This document shows, one piece after another, positions 45,380 through 55,949 of a stretch of DNA of 64,000 nt (the stretch's first letter is position 1; each line of letters opens with the position of its first letter). The position numbers and the translations under genes were made by a program. This DNA is from Candolleomyces eurysporus. Taxonomy: Eukaryota > Basidiomycota > Agaricomycetes > Agaricales > Psathyrellaceae. Location: assembly GCA_027579435.1 (NCBI GenBank), contig JANBPK010000871.1, positions 1-64,000 of the forward strand, written 5' to 3'. Under the pieces are notes generated by a model. That model saw only the letters and a program-made list of their open reading frames with translations. It was not told the origin of the DNA and did not search any database.

Positions 45380-46211
45380 AGGTGGACGGTTTTGACACCT
45401 TGGACCTGATAGTCCAATGCCACAATTGGACATGTTGGAAAAATTGACCTTCTTGTCCATCGTGATTTCCAGCGATTGGACCATTCAGACAGTTTGGACA
45501 AAAACTCCAAGCCAACGATTGGACTTCTTGGGAAATTTGGTCTGACTGTCCAATCGGGAAGGCGGTGGGAGGCGCCGAATGCCAGGTAGGTCTCCATGTG
45601 GGCAATACAGATTGAAATGGGAACGACGAGGGGAGGAACACTGGCACGGGAAATAAATATTCCCAAGTGCAAGGCCAACAATGTTGAAGGATGAAATTTG
45701 AAACTGTATTGAGAAGGAAATCATCAACCCTGTCTGGCGCAGTTCTGTACCTCCCCTTCAAGTTCTGGCCTTCATATAGCAGACTGATTTCCCACCTGTC
45801 CTAGCCAGTGCACCCCCTGATCTTCCTTCACCTTCATATGGTATGTTGACCAGGCTTAGAAGCATCTTGTCAGCCATGAATGAGAGGGATCAAAGTATGT
45901 ATTCGAGGCGTAAGCTCTTGCCTTCTGAGTCAAGCCCCAGGCGACTATTGGGACATGTTTGCTGGTGCCCTCTGATCAAAGCGACACACATTCTTCCATA
46001 CTAGTAGGGGCTCAAGCGCTCAAGACTCAATCTGTGGCCCTATTCAGCGCCTCTTGACTCCTCCCCAAACGGACAAATAGTCCGAGTAGTCCAATCATCT
46101 TACCCAAACCGTCCCAATTGTCTGATCACTGGGAATCATGATGGACAGTGATGCCAATTTGTCCAACCATGGCATTGGACAATGGATTCAAGGTTTTGAA
46201 GTTGTCCACCT
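45380..46211. repeat. Foldback / MITE-like element with about 200-bp imperfect inverted ends
   Basis: Left end AGGTGGACGGTTTTGACACC and right end GGTTTTGAAGTTGTCCACCT are inverted. Homology continues inward for about 200 bp (45380-45590 against 46000-46211), e.g. GTCCAATGCCA, GTCCATCRTGATT and GAGGCGC-GAAT. GTCCAAT/ATTGGAC occurs repeatedly in both arms. The 430-bp centre has no gene of its own. No target duplication was identified. Confidence 0.7.
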
Positions 46212-46359
46212 ACCACTTATATAGAATCCCCCTCGGGCCTGGATGCTTGCAATTGGTTAGGCCCATGTTGCTGAACTTAGATATTTCTCGTGTTCCGTTG
46301 ACGTTGTGATGCTCTGTGCTGAGCTCCTTTGTTGACACCAATATCCTTTGTCTCTCCAC

Positions 46360-47687
46360 AGCCATGAAGTTGATGTCTCAGTATTCCTCTTGTTCTTCTG
46401 GTGCCTGGTTGCCTCAAGCACATTTGTTATGGCCAGGTATGTGCTCATCTCCTTGTCCCCTGAATCCACCATTCATGAATTTATCCAGTTTCTTGCATCT
46501 TGACTGAATAGTGTCAACATCCCTTATCTTCCTTCAGAGATAATTGATCAGGTCATTGATCTGTCCAAATCTTCAAAGGGGGATCTCTTGATTCTCGCAC
46601 TTGTAGCCAGGAATGGATTCCTCACTCTTGATACCATCTTTTCCAAACCCATGTCACTGAACTCTCTCTTACTTCATGTGAAGAGATCGCAGCATTCTGT
46701 TCTTTGATCGAAAGCCTGCTTTCCACCTTTCAAGAATTATCTCTTGAAGGCTTCACTCTTGATGCTCGGTTGCTTTGGCATTGCATGTGCGGACATTATG
46801 ATCACCAACATTTGCTGGATGTAGAGTCGCAGCTGCCAGAAGTTCTTGTGGGGTTTTTAAAGCGGGCAACAATCAACAACTCCCTCAGCATCAAGCTTGA
46901 TCGCTACTCGACCACTGGAATCCAGCATTCTTCCTCCTTATTGGATGGAGCCAAGAATTGGGCCAGTATCAGCATCTTAGAGATTTTGGCCACCATTCAA
47001 TGCTTGGAAATGATAACATCAGTCATCCTTTTGCTTCCAAGCCTATGGAGCCTTATAATCAATGTGGACTACAAAACTGCAGAACCACTTATACCTCCAA
47101 GTTCCCATGGTCAAGCATTCAAGCCCACTGCCCTCAAAGAACTTCATCTTGGTCCTCGGGGCTTTTCTCTGTTGTCCTGGTTAGCCCACTTCAAATACCC
47201 TGAAATGTACAGTCATCCTTCAAGTCAACTCCGAAAGCATTACTCCTCTTTAAGATTATGTAGAGGTTAATGGAGAGTCCCTTCTATTCCTCAATGCTAC
47301 ATTTCGTGATCCGAATGGGGTGGCAGGTGAGTTTTGCTCTCTATGAAGTATTCTTTTATCTGAATCATCAGACATTACAGAGTTTGCCGAATGCATGCCC
47401 TATCTCACCTCACTCCTTGAGATGCACGTCATTCTCGCTTGCCACAACACCAATATAGCTGGACATTTTGTCGCATCAGTCGTCCCAAGACTGTCATCGC
47501 CCGACCTAGAAATGCTCTCAATTTATGTCCCACCTCTTATTGGTGGGCATGAAGAAGAGCAAAGACTCACAAGGGCTCTGGAGGGAAATCTCTGTCAAAC
47601 TCCTGTTCAAATTAACGATAACACTGCAACTGTTGATGTGGTGTGCACTTACAGACTTTACCAACGCAGTTGGGTAGCAAATAGATA
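46360..47687 (+). pseudogene. F-box/LRR-like gene relic
   Basis: An opening exon (MKLMSQYSSCSSGAWLPQ, 46363 on) is followed after a GTATGT intron (acceptor near 46540) by EIIDQVIDLSKSSKGDLLIL and ALVARNGFLTL, which resembles the F-box start of mushroom LRR proteins. Later frames (46704-47270; 47395-47687) have LRR-like text (LKELHLGPRGFSLLSWLAHF; YLTSLLEMHVILACHNTN; LSSPDLEMLSIYVPPLIGG). The pieces need more than one frame change without good introns, so it is probably decayed. Confidence 0.4.
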
Positions 47688-48510
47688 GATTCTGAGGTAC
47701 ATGTACTTATACAGGGTAGTCAGAAAAGCAATGTATGATCAAGACTCGGAATCTATGCAACTTGCTAGGGCCACTTTCCTGAGAACTTTATCTGAACATA
47801 ACAGATAAAGGTTGCTGCGTGAATGCAATGTTAGAAGTTCAGAGGAGCATCGAAGGTTTTACAGGCAAAAGCCGTCAGGCTTTTCGGTCACTCAGGACCA
47901 CCGTGATCTAAGAGTGCGAGATCGAGATGAGCTGCGACACCCAAATAATTAGGAGTCCTGCGACGTGACGAGCGAATCTCAATACCCATAAAACTAGGAG
48001 CAGGTTGCATCCACTGATTCACCAACCGTGCTGTAGGTTGGTCAAATGGTTAGCAGTTAGCAGTCTCTGTAAGTTTATCTTGAGATACATCTGCTGTTAC
48101 CTTCATCATTGGGCTTACATGTTAACCAATTTTTCTGAGTGAGTGTTGACGTGGTCCACATTTTGGGTGAGCCTGATCCAATCGAGACCTTGCAGGGACC
48201 TTGAGCCACGAGACAGAATGATGTCTGGAGGTTGGGCAGCTCTCCCCATGTTAATACGGTCAAATAAATTTGCAGGAGCAATGTAAGATGCTAACATCCA
48301 GGTGATGAGGAGTTATGTGGGTTTTGCTAGGACCGGATATGTTGCAGCTTTGCCGCCCATGGTCCTTCCGGCGGCTTTGGCACCTCTGACCCTCGTTCCG
48401 GCTTTGCCACTGCTGTTCCCACAACACCAGCTGATGTTGTCCCTGCAGCACACGTTGCTACTATACCTTCTCTCTCTCCCATTCGCCGCGAAAAACACCG
48501 CCGACGAGAG
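47688..48510. other. No supported gene
   Basis: Short frames only. It may include the promoter of the gene at 48511. Confidence 0.4.
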
Positions 48511-49043
48511 ATGTCGGTTGTCAACCCAAGTGGGAATTTTACTTGTGGGGCCAGTGGTACGATCACCTTCGTTGGCACCGCCCCACCTCCAAGCTCTTCT
48601 CCAGTTCCCAGTGCACCAACTAGCCCCGTTTCTCCCGCTTTCAGTACACAGATCGGCTCTTCTTCTCTGGTTCTCAGTCCACCAATGACTGTAGGGCCTC
48701 CACCATTGGCACAGGCGCCTACCTCTTCCATTTACAGCTATCAAACAGTGGCCTTATACCGGCAGAATGACTGGTTTGAAGAGCTCGATTTGCATTCAAG
48801 GCATGTAGACTTGCACTTTGACTCAAAGGTTCCCCTCAGGTATGTTATTTTCTCCTGCCTCATCGTCATTGAGTTACTGACGTTCAATCGAATTCCTGGC
48901 GATTTAGTTCAAACTGCCTTGACTGTGTAAAGTTCATTGGGGACTATGAGAGAGAGTGCGGGGGCATGTCATGGCAGTCTAAGCTGTTGTCCTGGCAGGA
49001 TCATTACAACTCTCACATTGGAAGCGGCGTGGACTTTGAGTGA
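48511..49043 (+). CDS. Two-exon gene of unknown function, 154 aa, transposon-linked family
   Basis: Exon 1 at 48511-48839 and exon 2 at 48908-49043 join through a 68-nt GTATGT...TTTAG intron. The first half is Pro/Ser-rich and low-complexity. The second half is a compact block (NDWFEELDLHSRHVDLHFDS; then FIGDYERE, WQSKLLSWQDHYNSHIGSGV). I associate such blocks with ORFs accompanying large mushroom DNA transposons; I do not know a function. The ATG at 48511 is the first in frame after the upstream basic stretch. Confidence 0.55.
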
Positions 49044-49557
49044 GTGGTTGTACTTACTTTTCAAAATTTCTATCTAACAAAAGATCAGTAGCAATAGTTG
49101 CGTCGGATGCAAGGATTTCCGATGCGCTTATGAGCGGAAGATTGGACTCCACTCCGGCTAAGTGTGGCAAACCATGGACATGGCGTTTGGCATTCTCCTC
49201 CGATGCCATTGCCCATACCCCAATGTAGTTATCACGATCTCCTGCCCTTGATCATGTCGTGAAGGCCTGCTAATGCTCTTCGGATTTTGTTATGCTGGAC
49301 GCTCTTGCCCTTTCTGTGCTCATCCCCAGGTTTCGGACTATTTCAGATATTATGTTTGTTGTTTAGTCTTTCCGTATTCCAGTTATTTATATTGACACTA
49401 TTCACCTTTGCCTCCGTCATGCTACTCTTAATTCTTGACATTTGTACATATCTATTCGCCACACCTCTGTATGATTCTTGGACTTCGCCTTCCTTTGCCT
49501 GTGACAGCGTCAATATGGTTATCTGTCGCAGAATATATCGCTGAGATCTCAACCGAG

Positions 49558-50790
49558 ATGATGTGGAATATCACAGAAGAGACTCGATGGACCATAGAGG
49601 ACATCACGGCGAAGGCCCTAGAGCTGGCCAAGCAAGTCGGACCACCCACCCAATCCATCACTCCGTCATACGGCAACGTAGTATCCGGAGGGGTAGCCGC
49701 CGCAGCCAACCCCCGTCTGATCGCGAGGAAAGCCATACAGAATAGGCAGCTACTACTACGAGTAGAGCCAGACAACGGAATCATGGGAAGGGACAAGGAA
49801 GACGCACAGGTGAAGGCAGTAATAGAGTCCACGATAAAGGAGATGGGAGGAGGGGAGATAGCGTGGATCAGGACGATAACGAGGAACCACCACAGGTCGG
49901 AAATCCTAATAGAGACGGCAACAGACAGAGTAGCAGACTGGCTCAGAGCAGACGACAGAGAAAACAAGCTGGCAAGGAAGCTCGACTCAAGCGTACGGAG
50001 AAGATTGTACCCGGTAATCGTCAAATTTGTCCCAATCGACTTCAACCTGTCAGATCAGGCGGAAACAACAGCCGTGGTCCAGGACAACGGGCTAGAGCCA
50101 TCGAGCGTCGAGAATTTCAGATGGATTAAGCCAGAAAACCGGAGGAAACAAACCCAGAGACTCGCACACCTCATCCTCACCCTCAACAACCCTAAAGCGG
50201 CCAACGATGTGATAAACCGAGGAGTATTCATTCACTCCCAATGGAGAGTGGTCGAGAAATGCAAGAGGGACCCAATACGCTGTCTCAGATGCCACGGATG
50301 GAACCATATGGTCAAGGAATGCAAGAAGGACACGGACATCTGTGGCACCTACGCAGGAGAACACAGAACATCGCAGTGCAACAGCCCAGACGCACAGAAG
50401 TGCGTCTCCTGCAACATGGAGGGTCATCCCAGCTGGGACAGGACGTGCCCAGCCTTCGAGAAGCGTCGTCAAGAACTCAACAAAAGGATACCAGAGAACG
50501 CACTACCGTACTACCCCACAGAGGAATCATGGACATGGCTCCCAGACTCGCGAAATATACAGCTGGCTCAGCAACACCCTCCAGCGGCGCAGGACGACCT
50601 CGAAAACTACACGAAACGGAAATTAACTCAGAGGGAGAGGAAAGCCGCCAAGAAAGCGGAGGGGAGGGCCACCAGAGAGAAAGGGGTCGACGAGGGAGAG
50701 AGAGAGAAAGACAGGCAGGAAGAGGAACTAGAAGTCAGACAGGAGGAAGTAGACTGGGACACGATGGTCAACCAAGCCAATGGCCAATGA
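49558..50790 (+). CDS. LINE ORF1 (gag-like, CCHC knuckles), 410 aa
   Basis: ORF1 proteins bind element RNA. The frame starts at ATGATG (49558). A zinc-knuckle region spans residues 242-300: CLRCHGWNHMVKEC (intact CCHC), CGTYAGEHRTSQC (second Cys replaced by Tyr, fitting a TGY-to-TAY change), and CVSCNMEGHPSWDRTC. The C-terminus is highly charged (KAAKKAEGRATREKG, EEELEVRQEEVDWDTM). The stop TGA at 50788-50790 overlaps the ORF2 ATG at 50787. Confidence 0.88.
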   Translation: MMWNITEETRWTIEDITAKALELAKQVGPPTQSITPSYGNVVSGGVAAAANPRLIARKAIQNRQLLLRVEPDNGIMGRDKEDAQVKAVIESTIKEMGGGEIAWIRTITRNHHRSEILIETATDRVADWLRADDRENKLARKLDSSVRRRLYPVIVKFVPIDFNLSDQAETTAVVQDNGLEPSSVENFRWIKPENRRKQTQRLAHLILTLNNPKAANDVINRGVFIHSQWRVVEKCKRDPIRCLRCHGWNHMVKECKKDTDICGTYAGEHRTSQCNSPDAQKCVSCNMEGHPSWDRTCPAFEKRRQELNKRIPENALPYYPTEESWTWLPDSRNIQLAQQHPPAAQDDLENYTKRKLTQRERKAAKKAEGRATREKGVDEGEREKDRQEEELEVRQEEVDWDTMVNQANGQ

Positions 50791-51281
50791 ATAGCACAAC
50801 CGAGAGAGCGGCAACAGGATCAGGCGAAGAGGGGAAGCAACTTCGAATACTTCAAGTTAACCTCAACAGGTCACCGACAGCACACTGGGAACTACTCAAC
50901 TCGGGGCTGGCAAACCTATGGGATATAATCCTAATACAGGAGCCAAGTCAGAACTACTACAACCACTCCGCAACAGCCCCAGGCTTCAGACAGATTTACC
51001 CAAGCGACAAGGCAAGGTCGAAGAACGGGGGAAGGTTCCACTCCGGAATCTGGGTCAACCAACAAATCGGCACGAACTCGTGGAGGGAATACAAGATACA
51101 TGACGACCCCGACTTCACGGCCATCCAAATCCTGAGCGAATCTGGCCCCCTCACCATCATCAACATATACTTTGGCGTCAAGGGAACAGAGGAACACAAC
51201 GAAGATGCGATAGGCTATGTTGACGACGCCATATTCGTAGCAACAGACGAAACATTCAATGAGAACATAGAAACGGTCTAA
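50787..51281 (+). pseudogene. LINE ORF2: endonuclease start fused to RT active-site block
   Basis: Begins MNSTTERAATG. The N-terminal APE-type endonuclease is recognisable (LRILQVNLNRSPTAHWELL, DIILIQEPS, GIWVN, LTIINIYFGV). At about 51190 the text jumps, still in frame, to AIGYVDDAIFVATDE, the YVDD box of reverse transcriptase. Most of the endonuclease end and the first RT motifs are therefore deleted. The frame ends at ENIETV-TAA; a CAA-to-TAA change would explain this, since RT-like codons DMMERKNGGLEWS continue. The downstream remainder is also shortened before the A tail. Confidence 0.85.
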
Positions 51282-51843
51282 GACATGATGGAAAGGAAGA
51301 ACGGAGGACTTGAATGGTCTAAAACTCAACCGATTTGCATGCAAACCAACTCAACCTCCACCCGCAACGCGCCGGGAACTACCCCGTCAAGATTACCGCA
51401 CTGGGCGGTCGGATGCACGGAAGGGCAACGAGACCCGTATTGCCTCGTAGCAAGCTGAGGTACAAGCCACCAACCACCTTCAAGAGGAGAGCCCTGGCGA
51501 AATGGCGTTTCAGTACCGGGTCCCGAGGGGGAGCGATTGCGGGGGCGAGCCGTCTCAGGATGCACACCAGGGTCTCCGTCAAGCGTAAGGCACTAGGGGC
51601 CTGTGGTTACCTTTGTCACGCTATCTACATATTGTACATCGCCGTAAGGCCACACATAGGGCACTCCTAGGGGCAATACAACCTGGAATTAAAAAAAAAA
51701 AAAAANCCCGGTGGTGCTGTACACGTCGTCCTCCGATCATTCATTACCCCTCCCGTTCGTTTTCCATACTCCCCCTTGCTCGCTACAGACGCCCTCGTTA
51801 GAATGCAGGGGTTTGCCTCTAGAGAGGCTCCGCAGCAAATTTA

Positions 51844-51861
51844 ANTTTTTTTTTTTTTTTC
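51844..51861 (-). repeat. T tract, possible tail of a minus-strand retroposed fragment
   Basis: About 16 T after an N at 51845 face the A tail at 51691-51706, 140 bp away. It may be the reverse-oriented tail of another LINE copy. The tract lies about 110 bp downstream of the stop codon of the gene on the minus strand. Confidence 0.45.
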
Positions 51862-51967
51862 TAACGGAAGCCCAGCGTTCAACGTACATCCTGCAAATCA
51901 ATCCAAACACTGGAAAGGGACTCTCTTCCCTAGAATCCTAACATTGAACGTGAAGAAGAACAAGCAA

Positions 51968-53928
51968 TCACCCGATAGGCGTAGGCACCGCCTTCCTCTT
52001 CTCTCCAACCGCCTTCCACATCCACCTCACCAACGCCCTCTCCAGCATATCCTCCCATCCTTCTTCCTTCCGTGCCGCCACCTTGGCGTCAAACATCAAA
52101 TTGACAGTGTTGTTATTGCTGCTGTCTTGAGCGGCAGACATGGCGGATGGCGAGGACGCAGATGAAGAGGGTGTAGCTGGGCCAGAGCTCTTGCTTTGTG
52201 CGATACTCGAGGCAGCAGGAGCGGCAAGAGCAGCAGGGGGACCGAACCCGCCGAGTTTCCTAGGCGAACTCGGCGCGCTCCCCCGTGGACCTCTAGGTCC
52301 CCCGAGGTTGGACACCACACTCGGGAGCTTGAGCAGTGAAGGAGGGAGTGCGTGGATGATCTGGGAGGGCATTTGGATCGGGAGCATGTATCTCAATTTG
52401 AGGGCACTATCGCGAGAGAAAGAAGGTTAATTTTGACCAAAATTTGCGGTAGAGGAGAAGAGATGTACGCACCCAATCCATAGTCTGAGGTTATCCGTTC
52501 TTCTGAACGTCCACCCCGTCTTGTTGGAGGCAGCGGGGAGACCGTATGTACCGAGCTCGTCGTCTTCGAAAGCAGATCGTCTCACCCAGTCAGGAAGTTC
52601 GTCATCTTCCAGCTCATGGTCGAGCTTCTCCCCATCCTCTTCGTCCTCTTCATCGATGCCTTCCTCCCGGATACCTTCCATCTCTTCAGGCTCTGTCACC
52701 ATCTTGGTTTGTGCACCCATCAAACCCAGCATTTCGGTTGATATTCTCTGTTTGCCTCCAGAGGAATCTAGGAGGAGTGTGGATGCCTGAAAACCGGCAT
52801 TGTTGCCACGGTCTAACGCTTCGCCTGAGCTAACGCGTCGCACTTTCGACCTTGATCGAGGACCGTTCAGGGTCAACGAGGCGAACCTGCTCGTCCGAAT
52901 CTCCATCTTCTTCCGCTCGATATCCCACCCCCTCTCTTATTATGATTCCCAGTGGCGCCTTCGATGAGTAACTCGCTGCGTGGGAAGAGGGCATTGTCGA
53001 CTGCGTCGAGGTAGCTGGAGATGACGGTGCATTCTCTCGCCAGTTCGGACAGCTGGACGTCGCATCTGTATAACCACCCGTTCCCGACTTCGAGCCTCTC
53101 GTGCCACATCTCTCGCTTATCCTTGGTGGACTCGTCGTCGAAGAGGTCTTCGTCGTCGTCCTCCCAGACGGGAACTTGCTGGAACTTGCCGTGCACCTGG
53201 ACGAGGGAGAAGGTGATGCCGAGGTCGCCGTAGTATTGCTGGGATCTGGAGGGGTCTTCGGCGGAGGGGAGGTCGAGGGGTGGGCTTGTGCGTGGACTGG
53301 GACTGGGGCCGCCCCGACTGCCGGCACCTCGTTGGGACCCCCCGCCGTCGCTGTGGGCGTCGTAGGCCTCGTCGGAGAGCGGGAGGCGGGCTGTTTCTTC
53401 TAGTTCGCGGAGGACACCAAGGACTTCTAGCGAGCATCGACGGATGAGGGCGAGTGGGTCGGGTGGGGGGCCGGTTGTTGATGACGACGATGATGGATCT
53501 GCGTCGTTCAGTGGTGGTGTTGAAGGAGTGGACGTGGACGGGGCTTGGGATGAACAAGGAGTGCGGCTGAATTGGGTCTTGATAGAGGCTACCAAGTCAC
53601 TTGGGAGGGAGAGGACGTAGTTGCGCACGGTCTGGATTGTCCGCGTTGTCGTCCTCAGCAGGAGCAAGACGTCGATGGGATGGGATGTTGGCTGGGGCTT
53701 GTCGATTTCCCAGAGCTTGACGAGCTCGCTCAGCTCGGTGACGACTCCGGGGAGGAGAGAGTCCGGGTGAGCTTCATGGGATTTGACGTGGGGAGCGACG
53801 ATGACCGGGGGCGTCGATCGAGTGGGCTCGGGCTGCGGCGCAAGTGCAGCTTCGATCGAAGGGGGCTGGTCCTCGACATGGCTAGTCTCCGTAGGTGAGA
53901 GAGGCATACCACCGATAGCTGGGACCAT
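51968..53928 (-). CDS. Conserved-looking fungal protein of unknown function, about 631 aa
   Basis: Exon 1 at 53928-52473 and exon 2 at 52406-51968 join across a 66-nt GTGCGT...ATAG intron in phase 2 (..RLWIG then ALKLRYMLPIQ..). Exon 1 changes frame at a C5 run (plus strand 52928-52932). One more C would give continuous text NHNKRG to WDIERKKMEIRTSRF, so a homopolymer miscount is the simplest explanation. Features: N-terminal Pro/Ser-rich region; helical segments VVTELSELVKLWEI and VLLLLRTTTRTIQTVRNYVL; CDVQLSELARECTVISSYLD; acidic middle; C-terminal LERALVRWMWKAVGEKR. No signal peptide. I do not recognise the family. A typical host housekeeping-type gene by composition. Confidence 0.8.
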
Positions 53929-54695
53929 TCCATTCCTTTGCCGTTATTGCGAGCATGAAGATAGGCCCGGGCACAGATGATATTGGTCACAAAGGAGAGG
54001 CAGAGCCTCCAGCAAAAGGGTTTTTTCTTGTCATGGATGTAGAGTCGGACGTTGCCCCCCTCAATGAATTATGATGAAGATGCGGTTGTCGGCACACTTT
54101 GTAGGGAATGACGGGTTTCTTCGCCTTCAAGTGGCCATCGTTGCGAGTATATGGTACGGGCCGAGGACGCTTGAAGCCATTTGAAGGAAAAGGTTGAGGC
54201 ACTGAAAGGACAGAAGCGGCGAGAAGATTGCCGCGAGGCCAGCGTAGGAAAGGGCAGACATACCGACAGCAACCCTAAAACAATACAAGCAGAGAATTCA
54301 ACACCCGGGCCCACGACGCACGCAGGTGTGGCAGGGGAATTTCGGAGGAGCTGTTGACGTTCGGAAGGGATGAGCAAAAGCACCCCTTTTTAGCCAATTT
54401 CTGTGAAATTTCTTGCCAGACAGAGTTCGGTCATGTCTTCAAGGCCATGATCCCAGACCCTGAATTTCTGGCTATTTAAGCCACCGTTTTCGCTCCGCTG
54501 GCTTCTTTCCTCTTTTTCCTTGCTCCACCACCACCTCACACCTTCTGCCGCTGGCTCTTTCCTCTTGGCTCACCGCTCCTTCGTCCCTCCCTTTCTGCTA
54601 TCTACCAACTACGCTACGCTATTCTATTCTACAACAAGCTGACATACTTTTCTTGACGTAGTCTCGTTACTATTTGGTCCATACAGCTCCCCAAG
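53929..54695. promoter_or_regulatory. Divergent promoter region
   Basis: 767 bp lie between two divergent start codons. A CT-rich tract (54500-54600), common just upstream of fungal start sites, precedes the plus gene. Short minus frames here lack coding character. Confidence 0.45.
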
Positions 54696-55428
54696 ATGCC
54701 TCCCTCCCGCCTTCCGTCGCCGTCCTTCTCGCTCGTGCTCACTGCAGCCGACGGCAGTCCTCTGCTCATGATGCAGGATTTCAATCCTGCGCTGACCAGC
54801 ATTGAAGTCAACCTGCAATTCCCGCCGCTTGGTGCGATTCTGACTGCTCCCACTCTTCTGCAACCCGGCGATCTTGATCCTCTCATGGTAAGTGTCCAAT
54901 GGCGTTAGAAGGCAAGGGATTGAGTACTGACCGTCTTTCAGCAAACAACCGACACCCGCTTCCAAGGGCAGCTTGCATATCAAGCGCGTTACGCCGTAAA
55001 CCTATCTGTTTTATGATTACATTCAACAGCTGATGATGGTTGATTATCCCAGACCAATGCTGGCAAACCCAGCGGTGAAGACGACGACAACCAGAGCGAG
55101 ATTGGGAAGGTGTATGAACCGTATCCCATCGGTCTCGCGCACAAGCTTCATGCCCTCGGACAGTCTGGGCATACTCATAGACTTCGATGCCTTCCCACCC
55201 GCAGACAATCTCCTAGTTTGCTGAACCGTTTGAAATTGAAGGTAGGTAAGCCAATTGCTGTCTTCATGACCGCTGATGACGACGGTCTTCTAGCTCTCTG
55301 CCTTCTGGCGTAAACTTCGTCGACTGGGCTCTCAATTCTCTGCGGCCGCGTTTAGACCAGTTGAATCACAGAATTCAAGCAGAGTACACGCAAGAAATGC
55401 ACCACAATCAACACTCCTTCCGATATAG
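54696..55428 (+). CDS. Four-exon gene, 189 aa, function unknown
   Basis: Exons 54696-54887, 54942-54995, 55053-55241 and 55294-55428 total 570 nt. All three introns (54, 57 and 52 nt) begin GTAA or GTAG, end AG and lie in phase 0. The regularity of lengths and phases makes the model strong even without homology. The product starts MPPSRLPSPSFSLVLTAADG, has an acidic patch (GEDDDNQSE) and a basic C-terminal half (RLRCLPTRRQ; NRLKLK; FWRKLRRLG). No domain recognised. The basic tail could bind nucleic acid or membrane (speculative). Confidence 0.75.
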
Positions 55429-55940
55429 AGGCTTCGACTCTCCGTGTACTATAGGATTCCGATCTTGCCAACTTTGTATATATTCTCCCGGCGATGCTGT
55501 TTTAAACGGTTCTTCGACTTGGAGGACCAGCAAATTCGAATGATGTTTCTTGGATTGTCCTGCATATAGTGCGTCACCATGACCACACACCCCGAAAGCC
55601 TTCTTGAAGATCGCAAGCGAGTTCTACTTGCAATTTTGGAGGTGTGTCGTTTCAACGATATCGTAACCTGTCCGCAAGTAGTGGGCATTGCGGCGGAGCC
55701 AGCTTCCAGGGTTATAAATTTTTGGGACAGGTTTATATTTTATACATCAATGTACATATCATTTTTCGGAACGTGTATTGTAAACTGGAAATATGAGATC
55801 AACCTACTTAGATAGAAAATTGTAAATTGGGTCCTTACCAAGTAACTCAGCTCTACCAGGCTTACCTGGAGAATGTTGCCTGATCATTGTTGATAAGTAC
55901 AGATACTGTGACATCAGAACGATATTGATGGTGTCTACGA
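55429..55940. other. Intergenic, no gene seen
   Basis: AT-rich 3' flank with TTATAAATTTTTGG at about 55713; nothing else supported. Confidence 0.45.
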
Positions 55941-55949
55941 TCAGCAACC

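Larger units (their letters stand above)
49558..51706 (+). mobile_element. LINE (Tad-like) with internal deletion and A tail
   Basis: ORF1 is complete, ORF2 is collapsed, and an A tail lies at 51691-51706 (with N). Codon use is GC-rich and unlike the AT-rich neighbours, so the copy is young in sequence although defective. The 5' border lies somewhere upstream of 49558 and was not fixed. Confidence 0.85.

Noticed and set aside
48302..48744. Overlapping ORFs on both strands rich in Pro/Leu or Arg/Trp
   Set aside because: They are frame shadows of the Pro/Ser-rich first exon of the gene at 48511-49043.
52880..52960. A 42-nt intron explaining the frame change in the 631-aa gene
   Set aside because: It is too short and has weak sites; a miscounted homopolymer fits the reading better.
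53021..53898. Plus-strand ORFs of 65-108 codons
   Set aside because: They are antisense shadows of the 631-aa minus-strand gene.
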